Assembly: GCA_000787465.1 (NCBI GenBank)
Contig: JSYX01000450.1
Location: forward strand, 1-29,051
DNA length: 29,051 bases
Direction of reading: 5' to 3'
Source: Thermomucor indicae-seudaticae
Lineage: Eukaryota > Mucoromycota > Mucoromycetes > Mucorales > Lichtheimiaceae
The notes under the pieces were generated by a model that did no database searches, was not told the DNA's origin, and saw only the letters and a list, made by a program, of their open reading frames with translations. Position numbers and translations under genes: made by a program. This document shows positions 20,766 through 29,051 of this stretch, piece by piece (positions within the stretch are counted from its first letter, which is position 1; every line of letters begins with the position of its first letter).

Positions 20766-22425
20766 TCATGAACCGATGGGTGCTGTGGATCCAGACTTGG
20801 TAAGCGTTTTCTGACTGCTATGAGATCCTTGAATGGAAGAGGGCCTGCTCTCCACACCAACCTCGTCGTCGTCATCTTCCTTTTCGGTAATCATGACAAA
20901 CCGGCCGTTCATATATCGATAATGGTCGTGCATGCCCACTGGTACTGCTGCTGTGCCGGCCATCGGGTTGTGGGTACTGTTGTGATGATGATGATTGCCG
21001 CCGCCATGGGTGCCGTATCCCAGTGTACCGTCTGCAGCTGCGTAAGGATAGGTTGTTGACGCGTCCTGAGCACCAGCAATGTATTCGTCGATACCCAGAT
21101 TGTACAAATCCACTTGTCGGCGATAAGATGGGTTTTTGGAATCGAGGTCAGCTGCTGCTTTCCGGGTAGGGTTCTTTTCTTCCGTAGAGTCGTTGACGTG
21201 ATTATTAGAACTGTTGTGCTGCTCCTTTGTTGTCTTGCCCGTTGGATTCGTCGTCACCTAGTATATCTCTCCTTGTCAATAAAAAAAGGGCCAGATTCTT
21301 CATGTTGTTGACATGTAGATACATACCCAGTGAACTGTCACCACGTTGATCGTCACGTCCACGGAACAACAGGTTAGACAGAGCACACCACGTTCACGAC
21401 CATCCAGGATAATCAGTGCCAAGATATTAGCAAAGGAGACCAAAAGACACACGACCGAGGCAGCCAGTGTACGCACGGCAACGTCGTGCAGGCGTGAAGT
21501 CCGCCAATCCGCCTGGACGCTCTTGCTGATCCTCATCAGTGGCTTGATAAACAGGACCGAGAAATACAAGTTGAAGATCTGGAGAATTCGCCCCCCTTCG
21601 TGGTGAGTTTCCCCTTTGACAGAAAAAAAATGAATGTCGGATCACTTACAAAGTCGTAAACCTAAATATAAGCAATGGTCAATTGCCTTTGATATGCATA
21701 CACATACACATAGTTAACTTACCAACAACGGAATACTCGCTATAGGCTGAAGACCTATGTTGCAATAACCATTTTCTTGCACCTCTGAGATATGGAACAC
21801 GATCTAAGGTATGAGGGATCAATAAGCGGATCCTCGTAGAGATATATATATATATATATATATGTATAAAACGCCGCTGTGTTACCATGAGTGTGCAAAT
21901 GACAACGTAGGGGAGCATCAGCATCATGTGTATCCTGTAAGATTTTGTTTTCCATCGAGACTGTCTCACGGAGGATACGATCCATACTTTTTCAATAAGC
22001 CTACGTAGATATCGTTAAATGAAAGAAATGGGGATGGGAGATGGAAACGCCGTACCACAAGTAAATGATGATTTTGGTGCCAGAGTAGAAAATGTCACAA
22101 GCTAATTCTGACAAGAGGCATGATAAATAGTTGCCTGCGCACACATCCAGAGTCAGTGCATACGCTTAGGATGCAGGTAAATAATGACGCTGATTTTACC
22201 GTTATTGGTGGACACGAAAAGCATAGCTGCGACGGTGAATCCCCACGATAATACGTAGAGCTGAATGACGAGCCATCGGGAATAGGTCAAGTACTTGAAC
22301 TGCACATTATACGTCTTGATACCGAACAAGATGACCATGACAGTGATACAGAGCAGCGAAACAAGCTGGGATGCGAGTTCGCCACCATCCGGTTGGTCGA
22401 CGCCGATGTATACAAAATCACCCAT
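20766..22425 (-). CDS. Seven-TM membrane protein with long polar tail
   Basis: Seven exons (22200-22425, 22056-22134, 21886-22000, 21723-21782, 21650-21661, 21327-21578, 20766-21257) join in frame to 411 aa. Seven hydrophobic segments follow a short outside N terminus: LASQLVSLLCITVMVILF, WLVIQLYVLSWGFTVAAMLF, CDIFYSGTKIIIYLWLIEKVW, IHMMLMLPYVVICTLM, IASIPLLVYDFIFNLYFSVLF, LAASVVCLLVSFANILALII and GVLCLTCCSVDVTINVVTVHW. About 160 polar residues rich in Asn, His and Ser follow, with an EKEDDDDE patch. Topology fits a receptor-like protein; no recognised ligand site, and the family is an uncharacterised fungal one to me. Exon 5 is a 12-nt microexon coding VYDF inside TM5. A long (TA)n run (21842-21863) lies in intron 3. 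Confidence 0.8.
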
Positions 22426-24301
22426 TATTACAGAATAAGATCCGCTGCCCCCTCTCTTTATACTGTTTCCAAGTCGGTCGGGAAAGGGGGGTTTCGGCTG
22501 TCGTTGTCGATGATGAAGGTCGTCGTCGGTTTAAGGAGAAAAGAGAGAGAAGAAGAAAGGATATAGCTTCGGAGGGGGAGGGGGACTCAAAATGACAGAC
22601 AACTCAGTGTGGCCCCATTACACAAGAAATCCAACTTTCGTTCTTGTGCCCCGACATTCACCACTCGGCGCCTCCCATAAAAGAATACGATCTACAAGTG
22701 TCCCCTTTTCTTTCTCACACACCGTTTAGCTATGTAGATATAAACTGCATGATGCTTGTTATTAAACCTTCCCTTGCATAGTAAGTAGTATCGCTTGTCT
22801 ATGCTGACGACAACAAGTTCCTGTAAGGGCTATTATAGTTGCCACTCAACAAAGGAGGTTTTCCGATGGTTGCCCACATCATCATGATCTCGCATTGGCA
22901 AAGGGAGATGTGCTCATTTCAGAGTGCAAGACGTCAGAGTATCATAGTCCCAGGAGTCACTGTCAATACCCCAGTTTTTTTTTTTGCGAACTGGGAAGGT
23001 ATAGGGTTCGGCTTGAATACGTGTAATGGGGAGAAGCATTGGCCGTGCTACGCGTCATACGAAGGCTGATTTACTGTGATATGCATGTCCTCCTTATTGT
23101 TCAAACACGTGCCTGTCCTATTACCAGGGGACCGCGGCCCTGACGCCGTTTCGGTATTTAAGGTTGCAAGGTGGGATTGCCTGCCTTTGGTCCGCCGGTA
23201 CACTTAACCTTGCTGCTGACCTTGAATGTCAATGCACAACACGTTCAAACTGCGAAACGCGTGTTTTTGCCACGTTAAGGGCGTCGACTTGATCCGCATT
23301 GCTCACTGATGACAATGGTCGCCACAATGGCTTTCTCAAAGAGATTACACAATTGCCAGAACTGAAAAATAAATAAAGAACACCGCTTTGGCTTTATTGA
23401 AGCGAAATTCTAATGAAAAACCTTGCATATTCACCACCAAACTCGTCCCGGATCCTATCATCATGGCCAGCCTCAGCCACCATTCCTCGCTCATTTTCGC
23501 ATGCGATGAGGCATTCGTCATGTCAGATCAACGCTAAAGGTACTGATCCTTAGATCAACGTCATTCATTATTTATTCGCTGGTCTCGGACACCAGAGTTG
23601 TCGTAAGGCGCGGCATTAGACTGTATACTTTTGATGACCGTTCATATTTTGTCCGCTACGTACCTCACAGTAACGCCGTCGTTGCGAAAAAGTCAGGATT
23701 GGCCTCTTGATTAGCTGCATCATTGTTAAGGGGGTCTTCTTAACAAGCAGAATAGTCATCATAACATTGATAGGCACCGAGAAAGGTCTCTTCATATTAG
23801 AAAGCGGAAAGGATAAAGAGAGCTAAAATTAATCTGGCTTTGCATGCTGCATATATAGCTCTAGGAGCCCTAAAAGGACAATTGGTACAAAGGGCGCATC
23901 CACCATGCATGACCGTGGGGAAGGACAGGTGCATCCAACCGAGCCCTCACTTCTTGCGCGGTATCAGAATGCTCTAAGAGCTTCCAAGAAGACGTTCCGA
24001 GGACTTTACTGATTGGAATGTTGTCATGCATTCTTTGCTATCTGCGTACGATATCTGTATGGACTTATTGAACCTCCCCTTTGTTATCCTCCTCAATGCG
24101 CCTCTCCTCTCTCAAATCTGCGGCTGCAGCGCGGATAATGTGGGAAGTTTTCCGACCTGTTGGCACGATCCCTTTGGCTCGGTTTGATGTATCACCACCC
24201 TTTTCGGCGACACCTGACCTTCCTTTTTCATTCAAAAACGTAAATCTTCGGTAAGACCACCGGCTTCCCTCTCTCTTCTTCTTACCTTCCTACTTTCTTT
24301 C
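22426..24301. other. Long intergenic stretch, no gene recognised
   Basis: About 1.9 kb upstream of both the seven-TM gene (minus) and the F-box gene (plus). A plus-strand open stretch at 22839-23069 has no family features. There is a T run of about eleven at 22976-22986, a CATATATAGC motif at 23850-23859, and a pyrimidine-rich leader (24268-24300) directly before the F-box ATG. No transposon, RNA gene or repeat could be supported by eye. Confidence 0.45.
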
Positions 24302-25156
24302 ATGAAGAGCAAGCTCAATTCAGCTTTCTACTGCTGCATCAAGTCAAGAAGGAACAAGCCAGGGCAGGACTACCTGAGCGCGCTTCCAGATGACCTCTTG
24401 ATCCATCTATTGCGAGATCCAACATTGGACTTCAAGACCTTTTATGCCGTTGCACGGACATCGCGGAGGATGCGCGCCATGGTCCATCAAGTATTGCAAT
24501 GCTATATTCTACCCAGCATCCAATTGGCAACAGTCATTGACCAGGATGGCCGCGGCCGGTGGACAACCTGTTTCCGGTTCCTAAGCCTCGATGAACTCAC
24601 GCTTACTGCCACGTTTGTGCCGGTCACGAACGCATACAAGCGCTACCGATGCGATGGTACAACGGGCCCGCCTATGCTACGTCGCATTGTCCTGTTATCG
24701 CAACCTGGCATTCTACTAGCATCCAGGAAAGACGACAGGAACAAGAAGAAGGAATTGTGCCATTTAAATGATGAAGAAAACGATGATAATGAATACAAGA
24801 AGGGAAACACAACGCTAACACGCCAAAGTCAACGGCTTGGTATTCGGCGATGTGGCATACGTAAACTCCAGCCTTCTTCCTCTTCTTCGTCTTGCTTCGG
24901 ATTCAATCCGACTTGGCCGCCCAACAACACTTGGCATCTATCCTATTTCGTGGATGCGCACCACCGTACAGCCAAAGCGATACAGCGAGTCGCGACAACC
25001 ACATCCATCCTTAATCCTGACGAACTCGTGTTTCCGTTCAGCGAACCCGATGCAGCTGTGCGACATGTGGTCCCGCTTTATTTGTGTGTACATTTCTCTT
25101 TTCTTTGTCAACAGCATAGTCGTAAACATTGGATCTTTTCTTCTCGGCGGTCATGA
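24302..25156 (+). CDS. F-box domain protein
   Basis: An intronless frame of 284 codons starting with MKSKLNSAFYCCIKSRR. Residues about 24-68 form an F-box (YLSALPDDLLIHLLRDPTLDFKTFYAVARTSRRMRAMVHQVL), the Skp1-binding domain of SCF ubiquitin ligases. The central part has KDDRNKKKEL and ENDDNEYKKGN low-complexity patches and a serine run. The C-terminal half (WHLSYFVDAHHRTAKAIQR) resembles fungal F-box proteins of unknown target. The last 25 residues (SFLCQQHSRKHWIFSSRRS) look less natural; GTACATTT..CAACAG there resembles intron ends but would be only 27 nt, so I keep the simple model. An alternative frame overlaps the 3' half without family support. Confidence 0.68.
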   Translation: MKSKLNSAFYCCIKSRRNKPGQDYLSALPDDLLIHLLRDPTLDFKTFYAVARTSRRMRAMVHQVLQCYILPSIQLATVIDQDGRGRWTTCFRFLSLDELTLTATFVPVTNAYKRYRCDGTTGPPMLRRIVLLSQPGILLASRKDDRNKKKELCHLNDEENDDNEYKKGNTTLTRQSQRLGIRRCGIRKLQPSSSSSSCFGFNPTWPPNNTWHLSYFVDAHHRTAKAIQRVATTTSILNPDELVFPFSEPDAAVRHVVPLYLCVHFSFLCQQHSRKHWIFSSRRS

Positions 25157-25210
25157 CATCAATGACAAGCCTTTTTTCTTAACCCGAAATGGGAAAGGCT
25201 GCATTGCCAG

Positions 25211-25232
25211 CTCTCTCTCTCTCTCTCTCTCT
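25211..25232. repeat. (CT)11 microsatellite in 5' leader
   Basis: Eleven CT units lie about 35 bp upstream of the ATG of the SVOP-like transporter, likely within its promoter or 5' untranslated region. Such tracts are length-variable and common near fungal starts. Confidence 0.8.
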
Positions 25233-25266
25233 TCTTTCGTCCCTTAAAAATAAAACGTAATCTTTC

Positions 25267-27234
25267 ATGGCGCCTCATGGCTTTACTCGGATTCCAGACA
25301 CGGAAGAAGGTGTCATCGCTGAGGACGACAGTCGCTCTGAATCCACTCGTACGGAATCCACAAGTCATGACGAAATACTCGATGGTCTTTTGGCAAGAGT
25401 AGGGTATGGCACATTCCAAAAGAGACTCTTGGTAAATGATGGGCCATCGACTCGAGCGCTTTTCTTTTCGAAACTTATGCATCCAACCAGATCATGTGCG
25501 GATTCGGCTGGCTAGCAGATAACGTAAGGCACTGCACAAAAGTAACATGCACTTTCGCTTGCTACATTCAGAGTGGCTAACAGATTGTCAATGTAGATGT
25601 GGCTACAGGTATTCAGGATTCCACGGGTAAACTTTCGCTGCTCCATCTTTGGGACTCTCACATTGGCTGGGTCTAGAGTGTTGCTATTGTTCTCCCCAGA
25701 GTGCAAGGCAAGTCGTCAATGCAAAGGCAAGGAAGGGAAGATGGGGGTGACTTATGTATACCTCGACAGATCAATTCGGTATCTCTGACAAGTGGATAGG
25801 CACGGTGTCGAGCTCACTTTTTACCGGCATGATGCTCGGTTCCTTTTTCTGGGGAACCTATTCGGACTCGCGAGGGCGTAAAGTGCCTTTCACGCTGACG
25901 TTATCGATCACCACCGTCTTCGGCTTACTTTCCAGTTTCGCTTTCAGCTTTTGGAGCCTTTGTCTTTTACTCTTTTGTCTGGGCTTTGGTGTGGGTGGCA
26001 ATATGCCAACAGATGGTACGTCGACCTTTTGTTTTTCACATTTTACAATGATTAGATAATGGAGCTTAATTCTATTTCTACTTAGGCGCTCTGTACCTTG
26101 AGTTCTTGCCAAAGGAATACCACTACTTGCTCACCTTCATGTCTATCTTTTTCTCGTTTGGAGCTGTCCTTGCGTCCATCCTTGGATACGCTATTCTACC
26201 GTACACCAGCTGTCCCGAAGGCCTTCCAATTGATACCTGCGATGTAGCAACGCAAAACAACGGTTGGCGGATCCTTCTTGCTTGCTCTGCCCTCACGACG
26301 TTTGCCATGGTCCTCGTACGCTCTCTATGGCTCAAATTGCCAGAGACACCAAAATTTTTGCTCAGTCAAGATCGCACGAAGGAGACAATCATTGTGCTCC
26401 AAGATATTGCGAGGATTAACGGCGAAACAGTCCGTATAAACAGCACTGACTTGCCGCGGTCGCGAAATAATCTGCCGCAGCCCATCGATGACGAGACGCC
26501 CATGCTGCCCGTGATGGACGACATGACGAATAAAATGCTAGATTCGGTCTCGAGTAGTAGTTGGGCTTTGCTGTTCAGTACGCAGTGGCTGCGAACAACG
26601 ATCTTGGTCTGGGGTATCTGGACATTCACGTCCGTAGCCTTCACGATGTTTAACGTGTTTTTGCCGAAATATCTGGAAACGCTGGGCTTTCAAGGTGAAG
26701 AAGCACCAAGTTACAAGGACGTCTATTGGGATTACATGATTTACTCGCTAGCTGGTGTTCCTGGCTCTGTGGTAAGTTTCGCATACACTAACTATCCCCC
26801 TGTATTGCAAACACTTCTGTTTAACATAATTCTTTTTTTCTCTACAGCTGGCTTCGTATATGATTGAGACATGGATGGGACGGAAGGGAACGATGGCTGC
26901 ATCGGCTTTTGGATCCTCGGTGTCCCTCTTCCTCTTTTCAATTATCAGTTCCCGCGTCACCATGTTGATTTCTTCCTCTGCCGTTTCCTTCCTCGCCACT
27001 TTGCTCTATGCAGTCATCTACGGCTATACACCCGAAGTATTTGATACCTCCGTACGTGGCACGGCCGTGGGCACAGCGTCCGGACTGGGAAGAATCGCGG
27101 GTATCGCAAGCCCCATCGTCTGTGGATTTCTATTCACCATTAGTACTGTGCTGCCTCTGTACGTCAGTATGGTCGGCTTTGCCCTTGTCGGTCTATGTGT
27201 TGTCCTGTTACCCTACGAAACCCGGCAAAGTTAG
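25267..27234 (+). CDS. SVOP/SV2-like major facilitator transporter
   Basis: Seven exons (25267-25431, 25491-25523, 25597-25608, 25677-25707, 25770-26015, 26086-26771, 26848-27234) give 519 aa. It belongs to the SVOP-like branch of the sugar/organic-anion MFS: DEILDGLLARVGYGTFQKRLL at the N terminus, MCGFGWLADNMWLQSVAIVLPRVQ (TM1), WGTYSDSRGRKVPF (loop 2-3), GFGVGGNMPTDGALYLEFLP (TM4), an extracellular Cys-rich loop SCPEGLPIDTCDV, RSLWLKLPETPKFLL, and TPEVFDTSVRGTAVGTASGLGRIAGIASP near TM10-11. Exon 3 is 12 nt (MWLQ). Intron 4 is GC-AG (CAAG|GCAAGT to GACAG|AT); the only GT nearby leads to a stop. The C terminus LPYETRQS ends at 27234; a later acceptor-like TTTGCTAG at 27308-27315 could extend it if CG|GCAAAG were a donor, which I doubt. 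Confidence 0.9.
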
Positions 27235-27341
27235 AATTTTCTTTTTCCCCATATATCCGCATGTAGAATCTGGCTGTGTATATTTCTAATTTTAAAACTT
27301 TTTTCTTTTTTGCTAGACAAAAGGTACATGGATGGAGTGGT

Positions 27342-27833
27342 CTATGGCTTTTTGTGGATCCAGCCCAATTGGTGTAACCGTTTGGTGAGAGGAGGTGTAA
27401 TGGCGGCAGTCAGGGAAATGCGAAAGGGTAACAAGATGGTCTTGTGAATACCGTACGCGAGTAAAAATACGGTTGTCCATGAAGGTTTTTTATTATCAGG
27501 TTGTTGTTCCCTCTGTCTTGTGGTTGTTTCGGTGCCTTTGATGGTAGCCCATACGCGATCTTCTAATTCCATGATGCGGTCTGCACCTTTAATTTGAATG
27601 GCGGCCATGGTTAAACTGAGGTCAACCACGCTAAGGGCTAGGTATGTTCCAATGCCGACTGCGCCGTATCGTTTTATGAATGACTTGAACCTTCCTGTGC
27701 TTGTCATTTCGGAAAAGAGAAGGGGATGGATGCGTAGTGCATGAAAGACGGGAGAACTCCGACCATGAGTAGCATGGCAAGGAACGGTTTGGACCTCATC
27801 GTGTTTCCTCAAAGACGACAAAGTGAGAATCAT
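27342..27833 (-). CDS. DUF1279 (FAM210-like) mitochondrial membrane protein
   Basis: Single exon, 163 aa from the first ATG (27833); the frame stays open about 28 codons further upstream but without an ATG. The core FIKRYGAVGIGTYLALSVVDLSLTMAAIQIKGADRI..LEDRVWATIKG is the DUF1279 signature, seen in FAM210A/B and fungal mitochondrial proteins. A second hydrophobic segment, TVFLLAYGIHKTILLPFRISLTAAITPPLTKRL, completes the domain. The first 40 residues (SSLRKHDEVQTVPCHATHGRSS..ALR) are basic and low in acids, consistent with a mitochondrial presequence. Human FAM210A supports mitochondrial translation; the role in fungi is not settled. Stops of this gene and the SVOP-like gene face each other 107 bp apart. 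Confidence 0.85.
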   Translation of the reverse strand: MILTLSSLRKHDEVQTVPCHATHGRSSPVFHALRIHPLLFSEMTSTGRFKSFIKRYGAVGIGTYLALSVVDLSLTMAAIQIKGADRIMELEDRVWATIKGTETTTRQREQQPDNKKPSWTTVFLLAYGIHKTILLPFRISLTAAITPPLTKRLHQLGWIHKKP

Positions 27834-28411
27834 ATTGGGAGTGAAAGGTCCATACGCCAGATCGTTCTCGTATTCAAGTGGTGTCAACCTCCATGCAAAC
27901 CAGACGACCGTCAGCACACAAACGACTGCCAGCTTTGTTCTATCGAGTATTCAAAATGAAAAAAGACGAGAGATTTTTACAGAGTCCCGGAACTAATATG
28001 AGCGTTGGTATTTTGGGAGTGACGTGCGACACTTTTCTAATACTTCTTGCGCTGCCGCCCGGTGTGCATAGGAACTTGCTGGATATATGTCAGACTATGT
28101 CAAAAAAATGCAACGGCCGTTCACGATGCCGATAAGCAAGTAATCAAAGTTGAAGGGATAAACTATATATGCTAAAGAAAGATATATGATTTTGACACAC
28201 AGTCGCCGTCGATGCAATGCTCGATGAGAAATACTGTATAATCCAGGCTGTGCAGGTCATACCAATTGTCATTTGAACAAGACTTTCGATACCGTACAAG
28301 TTTTGATATAAGAGTACAACACGTGCGGTCATTTTTCTCGTCAAATGTGTATAGATGCATTACATATTTACAAAGGCAAAGATGAGAGAGAGAGAGAGAG
28401 TCAGAGGACTT
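27834..28411. other. Intergenic region, no gene recognised
   Basis: 578 bp between the DUF1279 start and the stop of the small membrane protein, both on the minus strand. Short open stretches exist on both strands but have no family features. A (GA)n run lies at 28385-28400, at the 3' end of the small gene. Confidence 0.45.
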
Positions 28412-28792
28412 TTACTCTTTGGCATCCAGAGCATTTGCGCCAGGTTGGTCTGAGCTTGGTACAGGTGTAGGCGTTGTAGCAGTTTCAGCATGAAGCTCTC
28501 TACCATACAAACGCGCCTAGAATGTTGCATGTGACAATGCACATGAGCAAGAACTGGCTCTTGCTCTCCCCACCTCTTTTTCTTACCAATTCTTCTTCGA
28601 GTTTGCCTTGCTTTTTCAATTCCATGCGCCGATTCACCAACATGCCGACATTCACCATGTAATACACTTTTTTATGCAATGTTAAAACCAGGTTACACCT
28701 GGACCGGAGCAGTGAAGAATACCTGTTGTGCCGGCCAAAAGGATAACGGCTGATTTCTGTGCGATATCTGCTAATGTAGCTGGGAATGGCAT
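28412..28792 (-). CDS. 84-aa single-TM protein, possibly Cox14-like
   Basis: Three exons (28723-28792, 28587-28666, 28412-28516) join in frame to 84 aa. The N-terminal LADIAQKSAVILLAGTTVYYMVNVGMLV is one amphipathic-then-hydrophobic helix, followed by a charged helix RRMELKKQGKLEEELARLYGREL and a Pro/Thr/Ser-rich tail ending DAKE. Size, one N-terminal TM and a basic coiled segment resemble Cox14/COA-type assembly factors of cytochrome c oxidase in the inner mitochondrial membrane, but the match rests on general pattern only. Donors are GTATTC and GTAAGA, acceptors AAAAAAG and TTCTAG. The whole gene is visible only after splicing. Confidence 0.65.
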
Positions 28793-29051
28793 ACTTCTTC
28801 GGTCTTCGATTCGGTTTGGCTTTTTGAATTTTTCTGTGGAGGATGTGTTTTGAAAGTCAGAACAAGGGTGGTATGCGTACAGTATCAGAGATTTACTCTT
28901 TGCAGTCATATGCAAAATGATTTACACAAGATACTGTTTAATGATTGAACATTTGCGTCAGTCGAAATACATTTTACATCAACTGCAAGCCGAATTTGCG
29001 CTAACATACGATCAAACATTACGCATATAAGAAACATGTTTTACGCTGCCA
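28793..29051. other. Upstream region of the small membrane-protein gene
   Basis: Right edge of the window. An open minus-strand stretch continues from the ATG at 28792 upstream to about 28915 with a CTCCACAG acceptor-like site near 28836, so a 5' untranslated intron is possible. No further gene can be supported before the end. Confidence 0.35.

Noticed and set aside
22839..23069. 76-codon plus-strand open stretch in the long intergenic region
   Set aside because: No recognised domain, no splice continuation and odd composition; likely chance.
24837..25247. Alternative frame over the 3' half of the F-box gene
   Set aside because: It lacks family similarity; the frame that carries the F-box continues through with plausible sequence.
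1..29051. CRISPR, tRNA, rRNA, integrated virus or intact transposon
   Set aside because: No regularly spaced repeats, cloverleaf, transposase, integrase or reverse-transcriptase motif was seen on either strand.

Overview
This window reads as nuclear DNA of an early-diverging filamentous fungus, most likely a Mucoromycota/Mucorales species. The support is dense genes with many 53-110 nt introns, a Ras1 with CVLM tail beside a Rap1/Rsr1, fungal MARVEL-type, DHA1 and seven-TM proteins, and no bacterial-style operons. The genus assignment is inference. I rebuilt gene models by hand, requiring splice sites and reading phase to agree: about 59 introns in 16 spliced genes, plus three intronless genes.

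Layout. 1-900: a possible lone first exon and a 53-bp tandem repeat. 913-2953 (+): a nine-exon poly(A) polymerase homologue that has lost two of the three catalytic aspartates. 3194-4540 (-): ALKBH1. 4580-5744 (-): a YIPF1/2-type Golgi protein with a one-base frame problem in a G8 run. 5920-7346 (-): a DUF2235 (Tle1-like) hydrolase, also frame-broken. 7777-8704 (+): a Rab GTPase. 8918-9519 (+): Got1. 9578-10481 (-): a four-TM MARVEL-like protein. 10905-11078 (-): a 39-aa CxxC/CxC protein. 11367-12480 (+): a GPI-anchored GH16-like wall enzyme. 12795-14596 (+): a DHA1-type MFS transporter. 14693-15495 (+): Ras1. 15912-16595 (-): Rap1/Rsr1. 16699-18108 (-): an F-box/LRR-like protein. 18109-19894: mostly empty, with one broken small ORF. 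19895-20424 (-): a 139-aa Zn2Cys6 protein. 20766-22425 (-): a seven-TM protein. 22426-24301: no gene recognised. 24302-25156 (+): an F-box protein. 25267-27234 (+): an SVOP-like MFS transporter. 27342-27833 (-): a DUF1279 protein. 28412-28792 (-): an 84-aa single-TM protein, possibly Cox14-like.

How the genes relate. Several act in the secretory pathway (YIPF, Rab, Got1) or in GTPase signalling (Ras1, Rap1), but spacing and mixed strands indicate ordinary independent eukaryotic genes, not a cassette. I see no defence system, CRISPR array, virus or intact transposon.

The most unusual points are the catalytically degenerate but frame-intact poly(A) polymerase homologue, a high share of GC-AG introns (five forced by frame, one more likely), several 12-15 nt microexons, and two genes each broken by a frame discrepancy.
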